Below are positions 54,887 through 64,000 of a DNA stretch of 64,000 nucleotides, piece after piece. A program made the translations under genes and the position numbers. Origin of the DNA: Lasiosphaeris hirsuta (taxonomy: Eukaryota; Ascomycota; Sordariomycetes; Sordariales; Lasiosphaeriaceae); NCBI GenBank assembly GCA_030549175.1, contig JAUKUA010000006.1:310001-374000 (forward strand), in the 5' to 3' direction. Each line of letters opens with the position of its first letter. Position 1 is the first letter of the stretch. The notes beneath the pieces were generated by a model. The model searched no databases. It was not told where the DNA came from and was given only the letters and a program-made list of their open reading frames with translations.

Positions 54887-55444
54887 ATGACAGTTTTACA
54901 ATGCCCCAATGTCAACCTTCCAAGCGCAGAGTCGAGGCCGTCGAAACAAGCCCCTCGACATGACATCCCGCGCGGCATGGAGACCTCGATTCACTACCAT
55001 GGTCCAGCCGGCGAGAGCAATCGTGGCGGTGTCGAGAGAGGCGAGCCCTTGAGCAAGCACCCTCGCCCCGACCCTGCCGTACCCGAGTTCCAGAAGCTTA
55101 ACAAGGCGGCTCGCGAGATCTGTGCCACATTCAAGGAGCTGCTCGTGAGCCGCAGAGGGCTTTCATTTTCCGATGGAGCCCATTTTTCCGCGAAGGGTCT
55201 CACGGCCCGAGCCAAGGAAACCGGCAAAAAGCTTGTCTTGCCCGCTGCTACTTCCATCCCCGCGCCAACTTCCGGCAAGGCTGGTCCTTCATCTACGACC
55301 GCCAACCGGCTGAACAAGCTGGATAGAGAAGTGGTTACTTACCCGTTAGGCAAAGACAGTGCCAAAGGGAGCAAGTCCCCTCAAAAGGCAGCCGATTGGG
55401 CAGAGAATCTTGCTCTGTTCGAGGCGTTAAAAACGCCCGAGTAG
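54887..55444 (+). CDS. Unknown ORF, 185-208 codons
   Basis: The frame opens at 54818; an in-frame Met at 54887 is an alternative start. Charged with helical stretches (PEFQKLNKAAREICATFKEL) and a basic C-terminal part (AKGSKSPQKAADWAENLALFEAL). No recognised family. The surrounding sequence is duplicated and degraded, so this may also be a remnant. Confidence 0.35.
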   Translation: MTVLQCPNVNLPSAESRPSKQAPRHDIPRGMETSIHYHGPAGESNRGGVERGEPLSKHPRPDPAVPEFQKLNKAAREICATFKELLVSRRGLSFSDGAHFSAKGLTARAKETGKKLVLPAATSIPAPTSGKAGPSSTTANRLNKLDREVVTYPLGKDSAKGSKSPQKAADWAENLALFEALKTPE

Positions 55445-57379
55445 GTACCTACCTGCTCACTCGGGTACTGTGTCTCTGGTCGAAAGCTGCCAGCACTGAG
55501 AGTGACGGTGAATCGCTGTCCCAAGAGTGTGACCAGCTGATTAGACAACTCGTTCGCGAGTATGTCAAGCTGGGTCTGCTACGCGCTTGGCAGTGTATCA
55601 CCGAGCCTCCATTGCGTACCTATCGCATTGCGTGACTTACCCGTTTCGAGCCGTTTGTCAACACCCGTGCCGCGGCCGGACCCAATGCTCTATCATCGGC
55701 AAGGAACTTCAAGGTCAGCATTTGCTTCATCCGTGGCTCACATCATTTGCTAACCGTACGGATGACGAGTTCTTTCCGAATAGCAGCCCCGCCTCACTCC
55801 CGCCTACTATATAGATGATGATCACGAAAGACATCTGGAACTCAGATGACAGCACGAGAGCTACACACCTTGCTCTCAAGACCAAGATTGCGCAGTATGG
55901 CTTCGCCGTGCTACCGTCACCCGTCATCGGGTTCGGTCCACCACCCCGACAACATGCAAAAGAACAAGAACAACGCGGGCCAAGCCCAACAAAAAGCGGC
56001 GCATCGACGCTGCCCAGGCCCAAGACTTAATTAGCTCATTGTCGAGTTGATAGTAAACTCGGGAGGAATGGGCTGCATGGGAGGCAGTAGAGGGGAATCT
56101 GTTCCGCCCAATTGGAGAGGACAAAAGCGAGGACGAGATGGATGTTGGAAAAGCGTCACTGCTAGAAGGAGTGGCGGCCCTTGTAACACTGAAATCATAC
56201 ATGCCCGCTCCTTCCCTATCTGATGTGTCAGTCAATCTCCACCAAATACCGTTCTATCTTTTTTTTTTTTTAGCTACTTCTGACTTTTCTCCTACGCCAC
56301 TTCACAACTTCTCACTTCCAACAAACACCCCACACCCCACATCACATAACGACACGGCCGCACTTGCTCGGCTTGATCAACACCAAGGTCCATCACTGTT
56401 GAGCCTCCCGATGCGCGGCTGCCCCGATGCTTGAGAATTTGACCCGCATGGAACACGAGAAAAAAAAAAAAAAAAAAACATCAAGAAGCATTTGGGGGAC
56501 CTCTTCGCTCTGGGCAAGACCTGCCGTCGCACGTATATGTTCCCTGCATGGCATGGCTTTAGTGCGGTGTTTATTAGTGTTGCTAATTACCTGCATTCTA
56601 TTAGAGTTGGGATGGGAGGTCATGTCCTCCTACTACGGCGGTATAGAACGAACTCGACGTTGGTATCATACCCACACAAGATATACTTTCCTGGATTTCC
56701 AATATCCCAATGTGTTACGTCAGGCGCGTGAGTATAACACCCGTTTTCGCCACAGACTAGGTTGCCAAACAGGAGGAGGTTCTGAGCTCCCTCGCCACTC
56801 GGGGCACGGCCATTGGGCAAATCCTGATTTGTGATATATTCTTTGGAGTCTGGACCGATCCTCCTGTTATACACGTCGCCCAGTCTTTATGGGCTGCCCG
56901 AATGGGCCGATATTCGGAAGAGTTTCAGAGGGAGGTAATGAAGAAGGTGGATGAATTCTTCAACGTCAACTCCATTGAGACTATCGAGAAGTTCAAGGCT
57001 TTGCGTGTGATCGTGTGATCGTGTTTACGTCACACACGCTGAACGAGCCGCCAAAGGGCAGGCGGTGTTTTTGGAGTGTTAACTGTATCTAATCCAAAAA
57101 TTGCACTCCTGAGGGGCTAGGATTGTTGGAGCGAGGGCGATATATATCGGAAACGCCCTGAGCCAGACGTTACTCCATTGCTAATGCCATGTGAAATACA
57201 AGCTCATTCCGGTTGTCATCAATCAAAGCCCAAAACAGGCACTGGCTTTATGTGAGGTGATCAATTATTTAAGACCAAAGATCCGCAAGATTAACGCGAT
57301 ATAAACACTGCCCAGCATGTGTATCCACTAGCAATCAAGTTCAACTGAGCCATCCAACATAAAACCGCCCATCAACCGC
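55445..57379. other. Remnant DNA with poly-T/poly-A tracts and broken coding pieces
   Basis: Includes the second copy of the 54587-type segment (about 55930-56030), a T tract near 56262, a 19-base A tract at 56460-56478, and a protein-like stretch in plus frames from about 56490 to 57018. The last includes VWTDPPVIHVAQSLWAARM and KVDEFFNVNSIETIEKF; a GTGAGT donor at 56727 lies between earlier and later parts. It may be a spliced gene with one frame break; no family. Confidence 0.35.
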
Positions 57380-58135
57380 TCACGAGCACGTCTCATTTGC
57401 CGCGGTATCCTGCCTCCCACACCAGACATACACCCTCGGGAACGGCTCCGACGCATTCGTCCTGTACCTGGGATTGCACCACCAACCTACCGCCGTAACC
57501 TTGTCCGCACAAAACGTGATACAGCAGTCCGTCCCGTTGGGTAGCCACACGTAACTCTTTGCACCAAAGCCAAAGTCGTGGAACCCCTCCTCGTAGATAA
57601 TGGGCGTGTAGCTGCCCTGGTAGCTCGGCGCGGAGAATGCCTGGAACGCGAGCCCGGCAGGGCTGGATTGGTTGTTGAGGAACAAGGGGGGAGCGGTGGA
57701 AGCGGACCGCTGCGCCTGGGTGCCTCCCACGGCTCCGCCGATGGTGGCTGCAATGACGATGACGGCGACAACGACGGCGATGAGGAAGGTGCGCCGGCGG
57801 AGGCCACAGATGCGGCGTCCCTTGCTCGCCTGGCCATTGTCTGCGTTGTGTGCAACGGGTTCGCCTGCTGGGAGGGACTCCCACGGCGTGGAGTTGGTGT
57901 GGGTTACGGAGTCGGGATTGCTGCTGCTTCGCCATTGCTGGATGGGCTCTTCGCCTGGGAGCTTGGGCGCGTTGTCGAAGGCGGCGGGGTATTTATCTCG
58001 CTCGGCGGCCTGCCATTGCAGGTCTGTCGCTTCATTTTGTGATAGAACCTGGGGGGAAGAGCCGTGGTCGACCTCAAAAGGCTGCCGTTGATGCGGGACA
58101 ACCTCCGGGAGGCTCTCATCGGCTGGGCGGCCCAT
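57380..58135 (-). CDS. Type II membrane protein with a Cys-rich exterior, 251 aa
   Basis: Intronless. The N-terminus MGRPADESLPEVVPHQ begins a cytoplasmic region of about 110 residues. After GRRICGLRRR comes one transmembrane helix (TFLIAVVVAVIVIAATIGGAV). The outer 120 residues contain about six Cys (CCITFC, WWC, VWC, TCS) and Trp/Gly-rich turns, suggesting disulfide folding and perhaps ligand or wall binding. The layout (tail, helix, small ectodomain) parallels the propeller protein at 3367. No enzymatic motif. Confidence 0.7.
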   Translation of the reverse strand: MGRPADESLPEVVPHQRQPFEVDHGSSPQVLSQNEATDLQWQAAERDKYPAAFDNAPKLPGEEPIQQWRSSSNPDSVTHTNSTPWESLPAGEPVAHNADNGQASKGRRICGLRRRTFLIAVVVAVIVIAATIGGAVGGTQAQRSASTAPPLFLNNQSSPAGLAFQAFSAPSYQGSYTPIIYEEGFHDFGFGAKSYVWLPNGTDCCITFCADKVTAVGWWCNPRYRTNASEPFPRVYVWCGRQDTAANETCS

Positions 58136-59860
58136 CTCGAGTATTTGTTAGCAGTAGGCCAGCGACTTGCTTAGCCCGCTGGATGGGATGGGCGGCAGCG
58201 GGTGTGGCGTTCTCGAGATGCTGGAATTGGCAGGGCGGCAGCGGCGATGAACTGGAGCAAAACGGACTAAACCAACTTGATGGTGGCGCGGTTTGATATT
58301 TAGGCACCCCGCAAATGAGCCGTTGATGAAGGGGGCCTTGCTGTCGCAATGGCGATCCTTGGCGTAAGACGGGGGAACGTTTGCTCTCGGTATAAGGACA
58401 CTGGACAGTGCGTTGCGAAGCAACACTATCCCTCAGGAGCCAACCAGTGCATTTCGCTTCGCAAATGTCCTTGAAGGCTTTGCCTCGGCGGGTGTTCTGA
58501 TTTGCGGAATGACGTCCCTGGCAGGCCAGCTGAATGGGTGCCCGCATCCTGACCGACCACAAGTTTCAACGTCTTCTGCAATGGCAGTCGAGAACGTCGA
58601 TACCCCGGAAGAAAGCCCTCTGGTAGGCTGTTCACAATATACAATCCAACCCTTGTAACATTGTTAGCATGAGACTTCAAAGCTGTAATGATGAGAAAGG
58701 ATGCCTCGCTCTGGAGGTGAGAAAAAGACATTTTAAAATACCCCCCCCCCCCAAAAAAAAACCCCCCGGTTTCGAATACGAATAAGGCCTTTAGAATGCC
58801 AAAAATGTCGTTTTTGCATGGAGGAAACGCCTTTCCAGGGCTGCAATACCGATCTCATTTCGGTCACGCGCTAAGAACAAATCAGCATTGGATTGTATCA
58901 AGTGCCGCCATTGGCTTGTGGACCGTTCCTCTATTTTTTCACGACGTCGATCATCGTGGCCGAGATGGGTCGGAGAGGCCAATTGCACCTAGCGGCAGAC
59001 ATCTGGACTTCACTGGATTGACATTGGCGATGAGGCTGACGATGCCTGAAGTGTGTGAGATGGGGTGAGAGGGGTGAGATGGGTGGCTTTGTGGGGCACC
59101 CGTTCCTTGACGCCATCTCGCCTGCGGGCTTGGCACCTATCGAGATGGTCACGATTCAGCGCCAAACCCAAACCTCTCAATTCCAAGCGCAACCATCATG
59201 AGAGCACCGGTAGCTTGTATACCCTCCTGCTACCCCGGTTGCCAGGTCAGGCATTTGCCGATTTCCATTTGTGTTCCTTACCTTCGATATTTGCCGTCAT
59301 GACCAAGACCGATGCAGTTTGGCGTCCGATGCGGGGTCAGAGTTCCATTTCAGGGCTGGTTGCGAACTGGGCACTAACTAACGGATCGGGAAAGGTTGTC
59401 CAGCAGAGCCTGCTAGTGAGCACAAGGTCCGTCGCCAATCTTCTCAGGGCATGGGCTGATTAGATGGTCCTTGTCGTTCCAAAAATTCCAAAGACCTTCC
59501 GTTTCGAGCAGAACCGGGAATCATGCACCTGGCGCGGATCGGCGCGTTAAATGCTCTGACAGTCCCCTCGGTGTGGCTGGACTCTCTGTTCAACGGCCAA
59601 GACAGCACCCAATTCCGCGAGATGTCCACTCCAACTCCAACGGACCAGAGGTGGATGTGGGAGATGCGCTGCTCCGTGGCAAGGAGCTGGCTAGGACCAT
59701 GATGCCGCCGACGTCGGCTGCCGCGGAGTTGCGAGGAGCTGAGAACGCAGACACGCGAGGCATTTCGCCCGCTGCAAGACACGTGCAAGGGAAAGCAAGA
59801 AAAAAGCAAGCATGAAGCGAGAAAAGAGGAGTGTGCCCACTAGCCATGCAGTGATCAATC

Positions 59861-59869
59861 TTATCAGAT
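59861..59869 (-). promoter_or_regulatory. Iron-type GATA box (ATCTGATAA, minus strand)
   Basis: TTATCAGAT on plus. ATCWGATAA is the known site of SreA/Urbs1-type iron repressors. A near copy (ATCAGATAG) follows two bases later. Confidence 0.6.
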
Positions 59870-60314
59870 CATCAGATAGGCAGGGATGGTGCCATCGCCC
59901 AGCCGAACTCCCCCACAACGACTGCAACTCGGGCACCTCAAGCGGGCCAGACGGCCATGGATCATCCCCTCCGGCAGACTTTTCACTTTCTCGCCCTCTC
60001 CTTTGTCGAGGTGTGTTCAGAATTGTAGCCTGGGCTGGCGGCTGGCTCGCATTCGCACAGTAGAGCCCAGCGGGAGCGGGAGAGCGGCGGAGCACGAGGC
60101 CGGAACTCGAGGCCGGACGGCTGGACGAGTCGAGTCAATTGGGAGGCTAAGCAGGCCGCGACCCCGATGCTGCTCGGCAGAGATGTCCCGAATACGCCGG
60201 GTCGGGTATCGCACCAGCAGGAGCTGACAGCGTCGGCGACCAGCATCGTGACGGAATCGACGGGCACGAAACTGTTGCCCAAAGCAGGGGGCGCGGATCC
60301 GAGCATGTCATACG

Positions 60315-60323
60315 ATCAGATAA
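60315..60323 (+). promoter_or_regulatory. Iron-type GATA box (ATCAGATAA)
   Basis: Exact match on the plus strand, about 1.1 kb upstream of the sidA start. Confidence 0.6.
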
Positions 60324-60504
60324 ACAATTTTCTCATCTCGCTGGACCCGCCCCGGCTACGCTGTTCGGGGGGGGGCAGCATTGGGGACTTCCAGGACCAG
60401 GGCACGGCCAGGTCAGGCCAGGGCTGAGGGAAATGAGTGGGACGAACTGGTTGACCAGTGCGGCGAACGGCTTGCCGGGCCCCACTGATGGTGCTGATTT
60501 CATC

Positions 60505-60513
60505 TTATCTGAT
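60505..60513 (-). promoter_or_regulatory. Iron-type GATA box (ATCAGATAA, minus strand)
   Basis: TTATCTGAT on plus, followed six bases later by an AGATAA half site. Confidence 0.6.
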
Positions 60514-61397
60514 CCAAAGATAAGGCCGATGCCGCTGCCCTTGCCATTTAGGCCAAGCAGATCCTGGGAAAAATTGACAAGCCTTGCAGCAGCGTGCAGC
60601 AGCGCAGCAGTCGCAGCCATCAGCGTGCTACATCCTGGAGGGGGTGGCCCTCCATTCTCAACCACCTCGGCGAGCTCCTAGAGTCCTGTCGACCATCTCA
60701 GCCCAGATTTGGTGAAAATTTTCACCAGTGGTCCAACGATTCCCCGTCCCCCACCGGAATTAAATCGCGTCACCTTGGGTGCCCAACCAGGTCCAGCACC
60801 CAGCGACCGAGCCCGTGCAGCCATGGTACATGGCCTGCGTCGACGGCATCATGGCTATGCGGGATAAAGCGGAGGAGCCAGACACCACGAACCACGAGGG
60901 AGGGCCGATGGGGTAGCCCTCGGCACCCGTGCGCGTCGGGCCCTCCCTCCCTCAACCATGTTGGCCATGGATGTTGTTGGTTTGGGATCTGGGGCCGCTC
61001 CATGTTTCTGCTGCCGTCTCCAAGTCTGCGTCCCAGTCTGTCTCCAGTTTTGCATGGCTCCATGTTTCCAGCCAGCCTGGTGGTGTCCAGGCTGCCGGCT
61101 CTCGACTATCAAAACGGAGGCGCAGCCCCCTCTGATGCCCTTCTCCCTCTCCCCCTCCACAGTACGCGGACTCTCACACCCATCTTTGTCAGGACTGCAG
61201 CGTGGACACCACCTTTAACCGACCCCAGAAGCAACAGAGATCGCCGGGAAATACCCTCAGCTCCATCCTCGTGCGCGCCACCGAATGCACTAGCTCCGAG
61301 TCGATTCGTCACTGAGCACCCAGATCCCGCGGCCTCCAGCACTTCTCTGGGAGTAGATATTAAACCCGAGTCCGACCCGGTCTGACAGCCAGTTGCC

Positions 61398-63261
61398 ATG
61401 TCGCCACACCGTACCGACACAATGGACGACCTCCTCGCGACAAACGGATCCGGGCTACCAGTCACGAACGGCGCAAACGGCACGCATACTAGCAATGGCA
61501 TTTCGAACGGCATCAATGGCCATGCTAGCGGTAGTGTCAGCGAGCCTACTCCCTCCGCCCTGAATGGCTCCGCGCCCGTTTTCGAGGCAAACGGCAACGG
61601 CACCAGCAGTGGCCACCCGGCGCCCGAGCTGGTCGAACACATTCCCGCTCAGCAAGCCTCTGAAATCAACGGCAACGGCACCAATGGTGTGCATAGCCAT
61701 GTTCGCAAGAGCCCATACCTCAAGGCTACAAGCCCAACCTCAGTCTACGACTTGGTGTGCATCGGTTTTGGCCCCGCCAGTCTAGCCATCGCCGTTGCGC
61801 TGCACGATGCGATGGAGGCCGGCACGCTCGCCGTGGTGCCCAAGATCCTCTTCATCGAGAAGCAGACCAGCTTTGCCTGGCACGCTGGCATGCTCCTGCC
61901 AGGAGCCAAGATGCAGATCTCCTTCATCAAGGACATGGCATCGCTCCGGGATCCCCGCTCCAACTTCACCTTCCTCAACTACCTCCACAAGAGCGGCCGT
62001 CTGGTCGAGTTCACCAACCTGGACACCTTTCTGCCCGCGCGCGTCGAGTACGAGGACTACTTGCGCTGGTGCGCCAGCCACTTTGACGATGTGGTCCGCT
62101 ACCAGAACGAGGTGCTTTCTGTCACGCCTATCGAGCAGACTGGCCCGCTAAAGACCTTTATCGTTTCGTCTCGGGACGCGGCGACCGGAGGGGTTACCTG
62201 TTTCAAGACTAAGAACGTTATCCTGGCCGTCGGCGGCCAGCCATCAATCCCTAAAATCCTCCCCGCAAAGAGCCCCCGGGTGATCCACTCATCCCAATAT
62301 TCGCAAATCCTCCCCAAGCTGCTCCCCAACACCGCCGCTCCGTACCGCGTGGCTGTCATCGGCGCAGGACAGAGCGCCGCTGAGATCTTTAGCAACGTGC
62401 AGAACCTGTACCCCAACAGCAAAACATGGTTGATCATGCGGTCCGAGTTCCTCAAGCCAAGCGACGATTCCCCCTTGTAAGTTCCGCGTCTAGCTAGCCA
62501 CTAGCAATGCTAACTACCTACCCAGCGTCAATTCCATCTTCAACCCCTCCTACACCGACTACATCTACCCCAAGTCTTCTTCCTACAGGGCGAACATCCT
62601 CCGCGATGCTCGCGCCACAAACTACGGTGTTGTCCGTCTGGAGCTGATTGAGCACCTGTATGAGAAGATGTACCACCAGAGGCGGACGCTCGGCACCAAC
62701 GAGAGGCAGTGGCCGCACCGCATCATGGCCGGCCGGAGTCTCGTGAGCACCCAAGACCATGGCGGCGAGTTGAGCGTCAAGGTCGCCATCTTCCCGGGAG
62801 GGGAGGCGCAGGACGGCCCCCTCTTTGAGGAGGAAGACCTGGAGGTGGACCTCATTGTGTGCGCTACGGGTTACGAGAGGAGAGCCCATCTCGACATGCT
62901 GAAGGACACATGGAGCCTGCTGCCTAAGCTCAGCGAGGGCGAGGTCAGCCGTTTGAGCGCCAACATGCCCAAGGACCGTTGGATCGTCGAGACGGCCGAC
63001 GGCGGCAAGGGCTCGCCAGCTACCACGCGTGTGCTCGAGGTTAACCGTGATTACGGAGTGCGCTTCACGCCGGGCGCGGTGGCCCCGGGTTCTGGCGTGT
63101 GGCTGCAAGGCTGCTGCGAGGGAACGCACGGTGTAAGTTTCCCAAGTCTCAGTGTGGCAACTTAAACTAACAACCCGCAGTTGAGTGATACCCTTCTTTC
63201 TGTGCTCTCTGTACGAGCTGGCGAGATGGTGGAGTCCATCTTCGGAGCGGGCTCTATGTAA
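61398..63261 (+). CDS. sidA: L-ornithine N5-monooxygenase, 588 aa, 3 exons
   Basis: Flavoprotein that hydroxylates L-ornithine using NADPH and O2, the first step of hydroxamate siderophore synthesis. Exons 61398-62476, 62526-63132 and 63181-63261; GT-AG introns, frame kept through [11 protein letters not shown] and HG/LSDTLLS. The long N-terminus (residues 1-115) is Asn/Gly/Thr-rich ([11 protein letters not shown]) and less conserved; in-frame ATG 61422 is an alternative. Motifs: FAD loop [12 protein letters not shown] (about 121), FSWH-like FAWHAGM and MQISFIKD substrate region, NADPH loop [11 protein letters not shown] (about 319) and ATGY (about 470). The C-terminus is intact. Three ATCWGATAA boxes upstream fit iron repression. 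No other siderophore gene is in the window. Confidence 0.95.
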
Positions 63262-64000
63262 TCTGCAAGCATGTAAATTCTTCCACGGCAGTCACGACTA
63301 TCTGCATTAGACACGGCCATTTGCTTTTAGTTTTTGGGTTTCACACGGTAACCAGGCGTACTGGAGGGAAAAGAGGGTGGGGGTGGTTCTGGCCGCTGTG
63401 TGCCAGGCGCAACTCGACTTGGTAGTACAAACAGTCCATCTTGTTTTTCGCGTGGGCCATGTCAGACGATTCTGCCAACATGACCCCTCCTGAATGCGCC
63501 ACTGTCTCGGCATCAATAGTGTCGTTTGAGAGAGTGACTAGTTGTTCGGCTTGCATGAGCGGATGCTGTAGACGTCTGTTCTGACTCGGGGCGGTCTCAG
63601 GGGTGCTCCAGGAGACCCAACCCATGCCTCACAGCCTTCATGATCCGGGGGCGAGAGGAAGCTCGCGGAACAGGCAAACCCGAGGCCGAAGATCGGATCA
63701 GTGCAAAGGGTGGCAGCCGGGGGTCGTCCCTTCCGGGTGTTGAGCCGACACTACCAGGACAAGGAATGGGGGGCACCACTCGATGACGCAATAGCAATGT
63801 CCATTATGACTAACAGAAGAAAGACAGCCAGACGGGCCGTGAGGGGAAGATGACCGGTTTAGGTAGGTCCATAGCCGGAGAAACCTTTACAACCCGGGAG
63901 GCAGTCCGCCTGTGATCCAGGGGCCATTTGCAAACGCGGGGCACTTGTTTGCAAGTACCTCCAATGACCGCAGCCCAAAGCAAGCAAGCACAGCCAACCA
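63262..64000. other. sidA 3' flank
   Basis: About 740 bp with short unsupported ORFs on the minus strand (for example 63341-63625). Nothing else seen up to the window end. Confidence 0.5.

Larger units (their letters stand above)
58136..61397. other. Long promoter/5' region of sidA and divergent flank
   Basis: 3.3 kb without a supported gene. A C/A homopolymer cluster lies at about 58741-58768. Three exact ATCWGATAA motifs lie between 59861 and 60513. A C-rich untranslated leader probably spans the last 1 kb. Confidence 0.5.

Noticed and set aside
56620..56874. Minus-strand ORF with GNLVCGENGCYTHAPDVTHW
   Set aside because: Competes with a plus-strand protein-like frame having a GTGAGT donor; neither could be matched to a family, so no gene was called on minus.
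60594..61385. 263-codon ORF just upstream of sidA
   Set aside because: Ser/Pro/Arg-rich, no domain, overlaps the probable 5' leader; likely a GC-rich chance frame.
63341..63797. Minus-strand ORFs after sidA
   Set aside because: Short, no recognisable motif, no splice-supported extension.

Overview
The window is nuclear DNA of a filamentous ascomycete (Pezizomycotina, probably Sordariomycetes). The evidence is short GT-AG introns with CTRAY branch points, GC-rich codon use, fungal families (GT15 mannosyltransferase, CYP61/ERG5-type sterol desaturase, SidA ornithine monooxygenase, Zn2Cys6 and Fungal_trans_2 regulators), and transposons carrying nonsense mutations of the repeat-induced point mutation (RIP) type, CpA to TpA. 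No rRNA, convincing tRNA, CRISPR array or bacterial signal was found.

Layout. 1-78: tail of a pogo/Fot-type transposase. 2666-14076: conserved genes: a small mitochondrial protein (2666-3091), a membrane-anchored beta-propeller protein (3367-5070, minus), a Fungal_trans_2 regulator (5966-7909, minus), a NACHT remnant (8336-9482), adenylosuccinate synthase with nine exons (9595-11362, minus) and a KTR-type mannosyltransferase (12614-14076). 15035-31170: transposon-rich block: an almost complete non-LTR retrotransposon (15035-20398), an eroded unknown ORF, a SANT-like remnant, a complete but dead pogo element (22944-24804), a trypsin-fold accessory gene (25082-26721), a decayed MULE (27492-29822) and a minus-strand LINE tail. 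31597-36715: a four-helix membrane protein, the ERG5-like P450 and a divergently transcribed Zn2Cys6 regulator. 36716-45300: poor, repetitive DNA with accessory genes: a second trypsin-fold protein with an altered nucleophile region, a frame-broken unknown and a zinc-knuckle protein. 45540-53352: beta-carbonic anhydrase, a Fungal_trans_2 regulator, a truncated zinc-knuckle paralogue, and a divergent Zn2Cys6 regulator / MFS transporter pair. 53353-57379: duplicated gene remnants. 57380-63261: a type II membrane protein, a long promoter region with three iron-type GATA boxes, and sidA.

How the genes fit together: housekeeping and metabolic islands (purine synthesis, protein O- and N-mannosylation, sterol, CO2 hydration, siderophore) alternate with an accessory compartment where transposons, NLR- and protease-like genes and zinc-knuckle paralogues are decaying. 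In-frame TAG/TAA codons at expected Gln or Trp positions recur in the LINE, the pogo element and probably both trypsin-fold genes, so one mutational process appears to have shaped the accessory genes as well as the transposons. I see no clearly new biochemical system. The most unusual signals are the one-sided RIP erosion of the LINE, the 21-bp G tract beside the protease catalytic motif, and the shared telomere-like 14-mer at two LINE junctions. Exon coordinates were derived by hand from frame continuity and splice consensus.
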